Of a DNA stretch of 64,000 nt, positions 54,499 through 63,006 are shown in pieces. The notes beneath the pieces are model-generated. The model was not told the origin of the DNA. It saw only the letters and a list, made by a program, of their open reading frames with translations, and made no database searches. The position numbers were made by a program, and so were the translations under genes. Position 1 is the stretch's first letter; the number at the start of each line of letters is the position of its first letter. Where the stretch lies: NCBI RefSeq assembly GCF_019420015.1, contig NZ_JAHZIA010000008.1, positions 1-64,000 on the forward strand. Reading direction: 5' to 3'. This DNA comes from Anaerofustis sp. Lineage in GTDB: Bacteria; Bacillota; Clostridia; Eubacteriales; Anaerofustaceae.

Positions 54499-55245
54499 TT
54501 AACTTCTCCAAAGGGTAACAATAATACCGTCAATATTGTTACCTGATATTGTATAAGAAATATTATCCGGTATATCTATGTATCCACATTTTTCAAATGG
54601 AACATAAAATATTTCTATCAAATTATTAATATCACTATAAAATAAACTTTTTTCTTTATATTTAAATGATTTAACATACTCGATATACTCTTCCAAACAT
54701 AAATTTTCTTTTTCCATAATTATAGAATGAGGATATCCTACATATCTAAAATGCCACGGTTCATAAGATATTCCCGTTATTTTTTCTTTATTCTTTTTGT
54801 ACCTTTCTATAAACCCATATTTAACGGCTCTACATTTAAAACTTTTAAAAATCCCTTTATCAGGAAAATCAGGTCTTATAAAATCAACTTCTTCACATCT
54901 TTTGCCTATATCAATGGCAAGCCCGGTTTGATGTTCACTGCACATTGGATACGCTACATATTTATTTGTAAAATTAACACCATTTTCTTCTATGGAACTT
55001 TCATAAATATTTCTTTGTTCTGATAAGGTTCTAAAGCCGCTTACATATACAAATTCATTTTTAACCCCGATATCAAAAAGAAGTTCCTTAAGCATAAATG
55101 CCATTTTACTTTTTATATAAATACCATTTTGAGAATCTATACTTTTCATACCCGACTTTAAAGGTTCGCTTTTTAAAGGATAGTTTCTATTTACCAAAAC
55201 AAGCTCGCCGTCATAAATCATATCCTTATCAATAAATAGTTTCAT
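54499..55245 (-). CDS. vanXY: VanXY-like D,D-peptidase (M15B family)
   Basis: A 248-residue protein with the VanY/VanXY zinc motifs: SEHQTGLAIDI (His, then Asp) near residue 109, and EPWHFRYVGYPHS near 160. It has YVSGFRTLSEQRNIY upstream. No signal peptide or membrane anchor is seen, as in VanXY rather than VanY. It would remove D-Ala-containing precursors so that D-Ser-ending ones dominate. The ATG at 55245 overlaps the ligase stop by 17 bases. Confidence 0.8.
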   Translation of the reverse strand: MKLFIDKDMIYDGELVLVNRNYPLKSEPLKSGMKSIDSQNGIYIKSKMAFMLKELLFDIGVKNEFVYVSGFRTLSEQRNIYESSIEENGVNFTNKYVAYPMCSEHQTGLAIDIGKRCEEVDFIRPDFPDKGIFKSFKCRAVKYGFIERYKKNKEKITGISYEPWHFRYVGYPHSIIMEKENLCLEEYIEYVKSFKYKEKSLFYSDINNLIEIFYVPFEKCGYIDIPDNISYTISGNNIDGIIVTLWRS

Positions 55246-56287
55246 CACAATCACCCATTTCAATAAGTGCATTTACAATTTCATCAAAACTCAGACCTAT
55301 CCCCTTTAACATATTGGGATACCTGCTATGAACGGTAAAACCCGGAATGGTATTTATTTCATTAAAATATATATTGTTATTTTTATCTATAAACATATCC
55401 ACTCTCGCAAAATCTTTACAGTCTAAGATTTTATATATTTTTCCCGCCAAATCTAAAACTTCTTTTGTAAGCTCATTATTTATCCTTGCAGGTAAATGAA
55501 TTATTGATTTTTCCAGAGTGTACTTTTCGTTATAATCAAAAAACTTTCCTCCGGTTTCTATTTCATCTATCAAACCTCTAACAATTTTTTTATTACCAAG
55601 TACAGCTACTCCCACTTCAAAACCATCAATATTTTCTTCAACCACAACTCTATTATCATAACGAAAAGCCTCCTTTAAAGCTTTATATAATCTTTCTTTA
55701 TTTATTACCTTAGTAATACCGAAAGACGAGCCTGATTTTAAAGGTTTTACAAACACAGGAAACCCTATATTATCGATAAAGTTAACAACTTTATCCTTAT
55801 CATTAATATCATCTATCAATATACTACTTGGAACTTTACATCCAAAAGATTCAACCAATTTATGAGCTCTGTATTTATCCATACATAAAGCCGAAGACAA
55901 CACACCACACCCAACAAAAGGAATCTCTGTAAACTCTAAAAGCCCCTGTATCGTTCCGTCCTCTCCGTTCTTTCCGTGAAGAACAGGAAAAACAACATCG
56001 ATGTGTTTAAAATAAAACTTATCTCCTTTTAAATAATTAATACCCTTTTTGTTCTTATCCATAGAAAGAAAAACTTTATAACAGGTTTCATCATCAAACC
56101 ATTTGTCATCTTTTATTAGATTTATATCACCCTCATACAAATAACAACTTCCATTTTTCTTTATTCCAAGCAAATGAACATTATATTTTTCTTTGTTGAT
56201 TGACTTAATAACACTGTGAGCACTTTCCAAAGAAACGTTATACTCAAATGAAGCTCCTCCGAAAACAACTAAAACATCTTTTTTCAT
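55229..56287 (-). CDS. vanG: D-alanine:D-serine ligase, VanG type
   Basis: A 352-residue ATP-grasp ligase. Family segments: VVFGGASFEYNVSLESAHSV, FPVLHGKNGEDGTIQGLLEF, FVKPLKSGSSFGITKV and NEINTIPGFTVHSRYPNM. The omega-loop reads EKYTLEKSIIHLPARI; EKY followed by this stretch is typical of VanG/VanC-type D-Ser ligases and unlike D-Ala or D-Lac ligases. The ATG at 56287 follows GAAGGTG at good spacing. First gene of the cluster. Confidence 0.85.
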   Translation of the reverse strand: MKKDVLVVFGGASFEYNVSLESAHSVIKSINKEKYNVHLLGIKKNGSCYLYEGDINLIKDDKWFDDETCYKVFLSMDKNKKGINYLKGDKFYFKHIDVVFPVLHGKNGEDGTIQGLLEFTEIPFVGCGVLSSALCMDKYRAHKLVESFGCKVPSSILIDDINDKDKVVNFIDNIGFPVFVKPLKSGSSFGITKVINKERLYKALKEAFRYDNRVVVEENIDGFEVGVAVLGNKKIVRGLIDEIETGGKFFDYNEKYTLEKSIIHLPARINNELTKEVLDLAGKIYKILDCKDFARVDMFIDKNNNIYFNEINTIPGFTVHSRYPNMLKGIGLSFDEIVNALIEMGDCDETIY

Positions 56288-56436
56288 AAATTTCACCTTC
56301 TAAAAATAATATAAAACTTTGCAAAGTATATAGTGATTTTGTAATATTATTATAAATTTTTAAAAGAATTAAATCTTGAAGTCCCGGTTAAGATGTTATT
56401 AAATTTTTTTTAATAGTTATTAAGAAAAATTAATAA

Positions 56437-56460
56437 AAAAAGAACCAAATGGTTCTTTTT
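56437..56460. terminator. terminator after the patatin-like gene
   Basis: AAAAAGAACC paired with GGTTCTTTTT around a four-base loop. On the minus strand it overlaps the stop codon at 56459. Confidence 0.85.
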
Positions 56461-57307
56461 AATCAGATATAAAGTTTAACAATTTATCATAAGATTTCTT
56501 TGCATCGTTATAACCAAGATTATACAATTCATCAAGTTTATCTCTATTTTTTTCCAGTCTGTCAATACTCATATCAACGCTTGGTCTTATAACAAAGGCT
56601 CTTCCATTACTAACTTCACTTTCGATTTTATCCAGTGAATTATTATAATTTATATGTCTGTTTGCCATTGAATTGATAAAATTTGGATATTTTTTATATT
56701 TTATTTTCATTACAGGCAAAAGTTTATTTTTTTCTTTTCTATATCCATCAGGCTGAGTAAGAACAATAACATTTTTTTCGTTACCGTCTTCCTTTGCTCT
56801 GTTAATGGGAATCGAATCAGCTATTCCTCCGTCAAGATATTCTTTTCCGTCAACTTCGACAATCCTTGAAAGTAAAGGAAGAGAACTGGAAGCTCTTACA
56901 TAAACGATATCCTTATCCATATCCTCAAGTTTTATATATTCGGCTTTACCTGTTTCCATATTTGTAACAACAGCATACAAATTTCCTTCAAACAACTCGT
57001 ATGTTTTTTTATCGAAAGGATAAAGACGATTTGGTATTTCATCATATAACATCTTGGCACCGAAGTAATCCCCGGTTGTAACTAAACTGTAAAAACTCGC
57101 ATACCTTTTATCATCAAGATAATCGACATTTACCCTGTAAGCCCTGTTTCTCTGTTTTCCAAGATAGGAACAAGCATGACAAATTCCGGCTGAAACCCCA
57201 TAAGTATTTTCAAAATATATATCTTTATCAATAAAAAAATCCAAAACACCTGCGGTATAAATACCTCTCATCCCACCGCCTTCAAGAACAAGTCCACCTT
57301 TATACAT
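56459..57307 (-). CDS. patatin-like phospholipase (RssA/YjjU type)
   Basis: A 282-residue putative lipase. Oxyanion loop GGLVLEGGGMRGIYTAG at the N-terminus, nucleophile in YGVSAGI (GxSxG), and the catalytic Asp in LDGGIADSIP. The ATG at 57307 has GGAGG four bases upstream; the longer frame starts with GTG in that site. No signal peptide. It lies upstream of the VanG-type cluster but is separated by a terminator. Confidence 0.9.
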   Translation of the reverse strand: MYKGGLVLEGGGMRGIYTAGVLDFFIDKDIYFENTYGVSAGICHACSYLGKQRNRAYRVNVDYLDDKRYASFYSLVTTGDYFGAKMLYDEIPNRLYPFDKKTYELFEGNLYAVVTNMETGKAEYIKLEDMDKDIVYVRASSSLPLLSRIVEVDGKEYLDGGIADSIPINRAKEDGNEKNVIVLTQPDGYRKEKNKLLPVMKIKYKKYPNFINSMANRHINYNNSLDKIESEVSNGRAFVIRPSVDMSIDRLEKNRDKLDELYNLGYNDAKKSYDKLLNFISD

Positions 57308-57552
57308 AGCCACCTCCACGTTTGTTCTTATATTTTAACAGATATTATAGCACCATTCTCTCATCTTTCAAATAACATAGAAACTTTTATATTCAAAATA
57401 TGTATATAAAATCTTTGCCATAAATTTTATATACATAACAAAAATTTTAATAATTCACATAAACTAAAATATTTAATTGTTTCATTCTAAGTCCAATTCT
57501 ATTTATACCTAAATTAATATCAGTTTTATATAACTTAGATTTAAGTATAATA

Positions 57553-57575
57553 AAAAGGAGCATTACGCTCCTTTT
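57553..57575. terminator. terminator after the Cof-type HAD gene
   Basis: AAAAGGAGC paired with GCTCCTTTT around ATTAC, overlapping the stop codon at 57574 on the minus strand. Confidence 0.8.
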
Positions 57576-58383
57576 AAAACATCCCCGTATACAAAGTTCT
57601 CTCTATTATATTTTCGATGACATGACATACGGGATCATTATTATTATCAAGATCCAAAACAACATCACTTGCTTCTTTTAGTTTTTTACTGCCGTTTGCA
57701 ACACTTACACCAAGGGCAGCATTTTTAATCAAAGGAAGATCATTATCACTATCTCCAACTGCTATAATCTCTTCTTCTTTTACATTTAATTTATCGGCAA
57801 CTTCCATTAATGTAACAAATTTATCTATCCCTTTAGGATAAAAATCTATCAAAACTCTATAAGAAACACATCCCGTTATAGTTTCATATTTCTTTGATAA
57901 TATTCTATTTACATCTTCTTCGGTTTCATAATATGCACAAATTTTAAACGGATTTGGAACATCTAAAATATCTTTTAACTTAATAAAATGAGCTTCACCA
58001 TTATTTGGGCGCATTGTAGTAACACAGCTTTTATCCTCTGTTTCGTACCACATTCCCGTTTCATTTGTAACCACAAAAGATTTACATGTTTTTCTCAAAT
58101 GCTTTACAAGACGCTTGTAATCTTCTTTATCAAAAACTTTTATAAAGCTTACTTCACCTTTTGTATTAAAATAACTTATACCGTTATCCGCAACATGATA
58201 ACAATTATCAAGCTCAAGACTTTCTGAAACAGGAAGTACACCTTTATAATATCTTCCACTTGATAAAACAACATATACACCTAAATCTTTACATTTTTTT
58301 ATCGCCTCTACGGTCTTTGGTGTTACTTGTTTTTCATCATTAAATAATGTCCCATCTATATCAAGCGCTAAAATTTTATACAT
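57574..58383 (-). CDS. Cof-type HAD phosphatase
   Basis: A 269-residue HAD-IIB hydrolase. It has LALDIDGTLFNDEKQ (motif I), SSGRYYKG (motif II) and the GDSDNDLPLIKNA motif IV. Cof-type enzymes dephosphorylate small molecules such as sugar phosphates, FMN or PLP; specificity is not readable. It starts 26 bp after asnS and may share its promoter. Confidence 0.93.
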   Translation of the reverse strand: MYKILALDIDGTLFNDEKQVTPKTVEAIKKCKDLGVYVVLSSGRYYKGVLPVSESLELDNCYHVADNGISYFNTKGEVSFIKVFDKEDYKRLVKHLRKTCKSFVVTNETGMWYETEDKSCVTTMRPNNGEAHFIKLKDILDVPNPFKICAYYETEEDVNRILSKKYETITGCVSYRVLIDFYPKGIDKFVTLMEVADKLNVKEEEIIAVGDSDNDLPLIKNAALGVSVANGSKKLKEASDVVLDLDNNNDPVCHVIENIIERTLYTGMF

Positions 58384-58409
58384 AATTCACTACCCCTGTT
58401 TAATTTTAT

Positions 58410-59801
58410 CTAAAATTTTGCATTATTTACTGTTCTTGGGAAAGGAATAACATCCCTTATATTTTTCATACCTGAAAGATACATTATAAGTCTTTCAAAT
58501 CCGAGTCCGAAGCCTGCGTGTTTTACTCCTCCATATCTTCTAAGGTCTAAATACCACTGCATACTTTCCTTGTTCATTCCAAGTTCATCCATTCTCTTTT
58601 CCAAAATATCAAGCCTTTCTTCTCTTTGGCTTCCTCCGATAATTTCACCAACACCCGGAACCAATAAGTCTACAGCCGCAACAGTTTTATTGTCATCATT
58701 CATCCTCATATAGAAAGCCTTTATTTCTTTTGGATAATCCGTAACAAAAACAGGAGCTTTAAAATGCTTCTCTGTCAAATATCTTTCATGTTCTGTTTGA
58801 AGATCAAGTCCCCACTCAACGGGATACTCGAATTTTTCATTTGCATTTTTAAGTATTTCTATCGCTTCTGTATAAGTAATTCTCTTGAATGTTGAATTGA
58901 CAATACCCTTAAGTCTTTCTATAAGTCCTTTGTCTACGAATCTGTTAAAGAAATTTATTTCGTTTTCTGCTTTATCAAGAGCATAATTTATAACATATTT
59001 CATCATATCCTCTGCCAAATCCATATCATCATTTAAATCCGCAAAGGCAATTTCCGGTTCAACCATCCAAAATTCTGCCGCATGTCTAGGTGTATTGGAA
59101 TTTTCAGCTCTGAAAGTAGGACCAAATGTATATACATTCTTAAAAGCCAGAGCAAATGCTTCTGCCTGAAGTTGCCCTGATACCGTAAGATATGTCTCGT
59201 CAGCAAAAAAGTCCTGGGCATAATCTATATCATTATAATCATCAAGCGGCGGATTTTTCACATCTAAAGTTGTAACCTGAAACATTTCTCCTGCCCCTTC
59301 ACAGTCACTTGCCGTTATCAAAGGGGTGTTGACATAAACAAAATCTCTGGTTTGAAAAAACTCATGTATGGCAAAAGCAATCAATGAACGCAATCTGAAT
59401 ACAGCGTTAAAACTATTTCCTCTCGGTCTTAAATGTGCTATTTCTCTTAAATACTCAAAAGTATGTCTTTTCTTTTGAAGAGGATAAGAAGGCTCGCTGT
59501 CTGCAAGAAGAAAAACATTACTTGCTTTAATTTCAAAATCCTGTTTCATATCCGGAGTAGCAACCAATATACCTTTTACCTCTATCCCACTGCAAGCATG
59601 ATACTTAGTCACTTCTTCATAATTGTCAATTTTGTCTTTTTCAATAACGACTTGTACATTTTTAAAGCTAGTTCCGTCGTTTATTTCTATAAATCCAAAT
59701 TGATTGGATGAACGTATCGTTCTTATCCATCCGTTTACTGTAATTTCCTTTCCTTCATATAAGTTATAATTTTCAAATAAATGCTTAGTATTTATTATCA
59801 T
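58410..59801 (-). CDS. asnS: asparaginyl-tRNA synthetase
   Basis: Class II synthetase of 463 residues. An N-terminal OB-fold anticodon-binding domain (ITVNGWIRTIRSS) is followed by the catalytic core: motif 2 GPTFRAENSNTPRHAAEFWM and motif 3 GFGLGFERLIMYLSG. The Asn-type features are consistent throughout. No T-box leader is present; it has a simple promoter. Confidence 0.97.
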   Translation of the reverse strand: MIINTKHLFENYNLYEGKEITVNGWIRTIRSSNQFGFIEINDGTSFKNVQVVIEKDKIDNYEEVTKYHACSGIEVKGILVATPDMKQDFEIKASNVFLLADSEPSYPLQKKRHTFEYLREIAHLRPRGNSFNAVFRLRSLIAFAIHEFFQTRDFVYVNTPLITASDCEGAGEMFQVTTLDVKNPPLDDYNDIDYAQDFFADETYLTVSGQLQAEAFALAFKNVYTFGPTFRAENSNTPRHAAEFWMVEPEIAFADLNDDMDLAEDMMKYVINYALDKAENEINFFNRFVDKGLIERLKGIVNSTFKRITYTEAIEILKNANEKFEYPVEWGLDLQTEHERYLTEKHFKAPVFVTDYPKEIKAFYMRMNDDNKTVAAVDLLVPGVGEIIGGSQREERLDILEKRMDELGMNKESMQWYLDLRRYGGVKHAGFGLGFERLIMYLSGMKNIRDVIPFPRTVNNAKF

Positions 59802-59834
59802 TTAAATTCTCCTTAAATTCCCGAATTTGGTTTT

Positions 59835-59863
59835 ATTATAACATATTTTTTTTCAATAGCCAA
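59835..59863 (-). promoter_or_regulatory. promoter of asnS
   Basis: TTGGCT, a 17-bp spacer and TATAAT (preceded by TGT, giving an extended -10), 34 bp before the asnS start. Confidence 0.65.
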
Positions 59864-59911
59864 TTTTACATATAAAATATAAATTATTAATTAAAAATTA
59901 TCTCAAAAGTG

Positions 59912-59940
59912 TTGACAACTTACAAATTTTGGGGTATACT
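59912..59940 (+). promoter_or_regulatory. strong promoter of the tRNA cluster
   Basis: A consensus -35 (TTGACA), a 17-bp spacer and TATACT, 18 bp before the first tRNA. The best promoter in the window, as expected for stable RNA. Confidence 0.9.
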
Positions 59941-59958
59941 ATTTAAGCATTTGTAAGT

Positions 59959-60032
59959 GCGGGTGTAGCTCAGTGGTAGAGCCCTGGCCTTCCAAGCCAG
60001 TCGCGAGGGTTCGATTCCCTTCACCCGCTCCA
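59959..60032 (+). tRNA. tRNA-Gly (anticodon TCC)
   Basis: Complete cloverleaf with acceptor GCGGGTG/CACCCGC, the TTCCAAG anticodon loop and an encoded CCA. First of a four-tRNA cluster. Confidence 0.96.
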
Positions 60033-60044
60033 TTATTTAATCAT

Positions 60045-60121
60045 GCGCCTGTAGCTCAGTTGGATAGAGCAACGGCCTTCTAAGCCGTGTGTCAGGAGTT
60101 CGAATCTCTTCAGGCGCGCCA
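60045..60121 (+). tRNA. tRNA-Arg (anticodon TCT)
   Basis: Acceptor GCGCCTG/CAGGCGC, anticodon stem ACGGC with loop CTTCTAA, and encoded CCA. Reads AGA/AGG, the dominant Arg codons in such AT-rich genomes. Confidence 0.96.
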
Positions 60122-60140
60122 TTATAAAATTTTGTTTGAT

Positions 60141-60218
60141 GGTGATTGTAGCTCAGCTGGTTAGAGCGCTGGATTGTGGCTCCAGAGGCCGTGGGTTCGA
60201 ATCCCATCTTTCACCCCA
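60141..60218 (+). tRNA. tRNA-His (anticodon GTG) with a weak acceptor stem
   Basis: The extra G at position -1 and the discriminator C pair, as in all bacterial tRNA-His. Anticodon loop TTGTGGC. The acceptor GTGATTG faces CTTTCAC, giving two neighbouring T-T mismatches at positions 5 and 6; everything else pairs. CCA is encoded. Confidence 0.92.
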
Positions 60219-60224
60219 TAACAT

Positions 60225-60299
60225 AGGGGTATAGCCAAGTCGGTAAGGCAACGGACTTTGACTCCGTGATCGTAGGTTCGAGTCCTGCTACCCCTGCCA
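60225..60299 (+). tRNA. tRNA-Gln (anticodon TTG)
   Basis: Acceptor AGGGGTA/TACCCCT with a weak A1-T72 pair as expected for Gln, anticodon loop CTTTGAC, and encoded CCA. Last of the four-tRNA cluster before the terminator at 60312. Confidence 0.95.
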
Positions 60300-60311
60300 T
60301 ATGCGCAAATT

Positions 60312-60340
60312 AATCGAATGAGTTTCATTCGATTTTTTAT
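60312..60340 (+). terminator. terminator of the tRNA cluster
   Basis: AATCGAATGA paired with TCATTCGATT around GTT, followed by a long T-rich tract. Confidence 0.9.
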
Positions 60341-60389
60341 TTTTTCTATTGATAATTTAAAAATTTTATTATATCATATTATATATTAT

Positions 60390-60465
60390 AGGGGTATCGC
60401 CAAGCTGGTAAGGCAATAGATTCTGGCTCTATCACGCGCAGGTTCGAGTCCTGCTACCCCCGCCA
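60390..60465 (+). tRNA. tRNA-Gln (anticodon CTG)
   Basis: Acceptor AGGGGTA faces TACCCCC, so position 1-72 is an A-C mismatch and the rest pairs. Anticodon loop TTCTGGC, CCA encoded. It resembles the TTG isoacceptor upstream and probably arose by duplication. It lies beyond the cluster terminator and needs its own promoter in the AT-rich stretch 60341-60389, where TATATTAT-like strings occur. Confidence 0.93.
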
Positions 60466-60476
60466 AAAGATAAAAT

Positions 60477-60509
60477 AAACCCGATCGTTATTCTATAACA
60501 ATCGGGTTT
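60477..60509. terminator. bidirectional terminator, tRNA-Gln(CTG) / dhaL
   Basis: A 15-bp stem (AAACCCGATCGTTAT with ATAACAATCGGGTTT, one mismatch on the plus strand, a wobble on the minus strand) around a three-base loop. Confidence 0.9.
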
Positions 60510-60525
60510 TTATATAGCTTTTAAC

Positions 60526-61143
60526 TTATAAGATATCGTATAAACATTCTATCATATACGTAAAAGAAGTTGCTCCGGGATCCTGATGCCCTAAACTCCT
60601 CTGCCCTATGTAACTGGCTCTGCCTTTTGTTGCAACAATTGTTTTGGTATATTCAACCCCTTCTTGTGATGCATTCAATGTTTTTCTCATTGCACTTTTT
60701 ACATCACCGTTTTCAAGCTCAGACTTGAAAGCTTCATATGCGGGAATCATAGAATCAAGCATAGTCTTCTCGCCCTTATCCGATTTACCCCTCATTTTTA
60801 CACCTTCAATGGCAGCTTCCATTATATTGATAAAATCATCACCATCAAGTTCTTCTTTCCCTGCACAAACTGCTCCGGCTTTCATAAAAGCCGTACCATA
60901 CAGAGGACCGGCAGCACCCCCTACCGTAGAAACCAACGTCATCCCTACAGTTTTTAAGACAGTACCGCAATCTTTATCTTTTAACGATGCAAGCTTTTCT
61001 TTCACTGCGCCAAAACCTCGTGCCATATTTATGCCATGATCTCCGTCTGCAATTTCACTGTCAAGATCAGTCAAATATTGTTTTTCGATTTCTATTTTAT
61101 CTGCAATCTTTTCTATAAGTTCAATTAATTTATCCTTTGTCAA
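60526..61143 (-). CDS. dhaL: dihydroxyacetone kinase subunit DhaL
   Basis: ADP-binding subunit that takes phosphate from DhaM and gives it to DHA on DhaK. It is 205 residues. Nucleotide/Mg ligands are in DLDSEIADGDHGINMARGF (about 25-43), with GGAAGPLYGTAFMKAG at about 74-89 and the C-terminal RASYIGQRSLGHQDPGATS. Twelve bp after dhaK. Confidence 0.95.
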   Translation of the reverse strand: MTKDKLIELIEKIADKIEIEKQYLTDLDSEIADGDHGINMARGFGAVKEKLASLKDKDCGTVLKTVGMTLVSTVGGAAGPLYGTAFMKAGAVCAGKEELDGDDFINIMEAAIEGVKMRGKSDKGEKTMLDSMIPAYEAFKSELENGDVKSAMRKTLNASQEGVEYTKTIVATKGRASYIGQRSLGHQDPGATSFTYMIECLYDIL

Positions 61144-61154
61144 TTTTCTTCTCC

Positions 61155-62147
61155 TTATAATGTTTTAAACGCAGGAGTGTTTGCACTGCTGTCAAGAAGA
61201 GCCTTTAATTCTTCGTCCAACTTAAGCAAACTTATCGAAAATCCCGCCATTTCTATTGATGTCATATAATGACCGACAAAGTTTTTATAAATTTTAATCC
61301 CTTTGTCTTTTAAAATATCGGCTAACTTATTCCCTATTATATATAGCTCCATTAAAGGAGTTGCACCTGAATCGTTTATCATAACGGCAACTTCGCTTCC
61401 TTCATAATCCAAGTCCTTAAGTATACAGTCAACTAGATGTTCGGTTACTTCATCAGCAGTAGCCAATCGTTCTTTATGGGTACCGGGTTCTCCGTGAATA
61501 CCTATTCCCACTTCCATTTCATCATCACTTATTTCAAATCCGGGTTTTCCGGCAGCCGGAACAGTACAAGGTGAAATGGCAACCCCCATGGTTCTGACAT
61601 TCGCTATTACTTTTTCAGCCACAGATTTAACATCTTCAAGGCTTCTTCCTTCTTCTGCGGCAGCCCCGGCTATTTTATGAACAAATACCGTTCCGGCAAC
61701 ACCTCTTCGTCCTGTTGTATAAAGGCTGTCTTTAACTGCCACATCATCATTCACAATAACTTGTTCAACTTTGATATCTTCCATCCCGGCCATATCTGCT
61801 GCCATATCAAAATTCATTACATCCCCGGTATAATTTTTTATTATCAACAAAGCTCCTTTTCCATCGTCAACAGCCTTAATAGCTTCATATATCTGATCCG
61901 GAGTCGGAGAAGTAAACACAGGTCCGGCAACGGCTGCATCCAGCATACCATAGCCAACATATCCGGCATGTGCCGGTTCATGACCGCTTCCGCCACCGCT
62001 TACCAATGCAACTTTATCTTTCTTTTTTTCCTTTCTTACAATTACATCAAACCCATCCAATCTTTTTACATATTCAGGATGCATTTTCATAATGCCGTCT
62101 AACATCTCATTTTCTACGTTCTCAGGTTTATTAATAAATTTTTTCAT
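61155..62147 (-). CDS. dhaK: dihydroxyacetone kinase subunit DhaK
   Basis: Substrate-binding subunit. It is 330 residues. DHA is bound covalently through a histidine near GIGIHGEPG (about 208-216). The N-terminal GGGSGHEPAHAGYVG and TGRRGVAGTVFVHKIAGAAAEEG are typical. It is first in the dhaK-dhaL operon with its own promoter. No dhaM adjoins; the only one seen is at 29 kb. Which DHA source is used is not shown by the window. Confidence 0.95.
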   Translation of the reverse strand: MKKFINKPENVENEMLDGIMKMHPEYVKRLDGFDVIVRKEKKKDKVALVSGGGSGHEPAHAGYVGYGMLDAAVAGPVFTSPTPDQIYEAIKAVDDGKGALLIIKNYTGDVMNFDMAADMAGMEDIKVEQVIVNDDVAVKDSLYTTGRRGVAGTVFVHKIAGAAAEEGRSLEDVKSVAEKVIANVRTMGVAISPCTVPAAGKPGFEISDDEMEVGIGIHGEPGTHKERLATADEVTEHLVDCILKDLDYEGSEVAVMINDSGATPLMELYIIGNKLADILKDKGIKIYKNFVGHYMTSIEMAGFSISLLKLDEELKALLDSSANTPAFKTL

Positions 62148-62167
62148 ATAAAAACCTCCTTTTGTAA

Positions 62168-62196
62168 ATTATATCACAGCAAATTAATTTTCTCAA
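62168..62196 (-). promoter_or_regulatory. promoter of dhaKL
   Basis: TTGAGA, a 17-bp spacer and TATAAT on the minus strand, 20 bp before the dhaK start. The GGAGG of dhaK lies between. Confidence 0.75.
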
Positions 62197-62221
62197 AATT
62201 AAACAAACTTTTAATTTAAAT

Positions 62222-62246
62222 AAAAAAGACCTCAAAAGAGATCTTT
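62222..62246 (-). terminator. terminator after the DeoR-type regulator
   Basis: On the minus strand AAAGATCTC pairs with GAGGTCTTT around TTTT, followed by T's; it overlaps the stop codon at 62245. Confidence 0.75.
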
Positions 62247-63006
62247 ATTTGGCTAATAAAACATCAACACCTTTTTCCTTAAAAGCCCTTATGTCTTCTT
62301 CGCTCATATCATCGGTAATAATGTAATCGAAATCCTCTATTTCTGCAAATTTAATTAACATTTTCTGATTTAACTTGGAATGATCTATAAGAGCAACAAC
62401 TTTATCTGCATTTTTAATCATTGCTTGTTTTACGGGCATTTCAGTAAAAGATTTTACGCTTGCTCCATAATTTATATCAATACCGTCTAAGCCTATAAAG
62501 GCAATATCCGAATGAGTATTTTCAAATAAATGTTCCGATGTTGCCCCCAAAAGAGAAAATACGGATTTTTCTATATATCCACCGGAAACCAAAACTTTTG
62601 CCTTTGAATCAAGAGCAAGTTTATAAGCAGATTTTACATCGTTTGTTATAACCATAACCTCTTTATCCAAAATGTTTGGAACAACATGATACGGAGTAGA
62701 TCCTCCGTCTATTATAATAGTATTCCCTTCTTCAACCAGTTTTGCGGCAACTTTACCTATTTTTTCCTTTTCTTCTCTGAATGTTTTGTCCTTTTGATAA
62801 TGAGGCGTTTCCGTAGAAAGAATACTCTCGACAGAAGTGGCTCCTCCGTGTGTTTTCAAGACTTTTCCCATATTAGCAAGTTCAATTAAATCTTTTCTTA
62901 TGGTTACATTCGAAACATTCAGCATTTTAGACAACTCTTTAACGCTTGCTTCTTTTTTCTCATAAATATATTGTAAAATAGCTTCCTGTCTTTGTTCTTT
63001 ATACAT
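62245..63006 (-). CDS. DeoR-family transcription repressor
   Basis: A 253-residue regulator with an N-terminal DeoR helix-turn-helix (QEAILQYIYEKKEASVKELSKML, broken here at 20: VSNVTIRKDLIELANMGKV follows) and a C-terminal sugar-phosphate sensing domain (DGGSTPYHVVPNI and ADKVVALIDHSKLNQ). The ATG at 63006 follows GGAGG. It lies 97 bp before dhaK with a terminator between, so it is a likely but unproven regulator of dhaKL. Confidence 0.88.
   Translation of the reverse strand: MYKEQRQEAILQYIYEKKEASVKELSKMLNVSNVTIRKDLIELANMGKVLKTHGGATSVESILSTETPHYQKDKTFREEKEKIGKVAAKLVEEGNTIIIDGGSTPYHVVPNILDKEVMVITNDVKSAYKLALDSKAKVLVSGGYIEKSVFSLLGATSEHLFENTHSDIAFIGLDGIDINYGASVKSFTEMPVKQAMIKNADKVVALIDHSKLNQKMLIKFAEIEDFDYIITDDMSEEDIRAFKEKGVDVLLAK

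Noticed and set aside
59802..59958. T-box leader for asnS
   Set aside because: The gap is short and holds only two divergent promoters; no T-box consensus (TGGNACC-type) is visible.
59959..60465. Integration site at the tRNA cluster
   Set aside because: No integrase, no duplicated tRNA 3' end and no foreign genes are adjacent.
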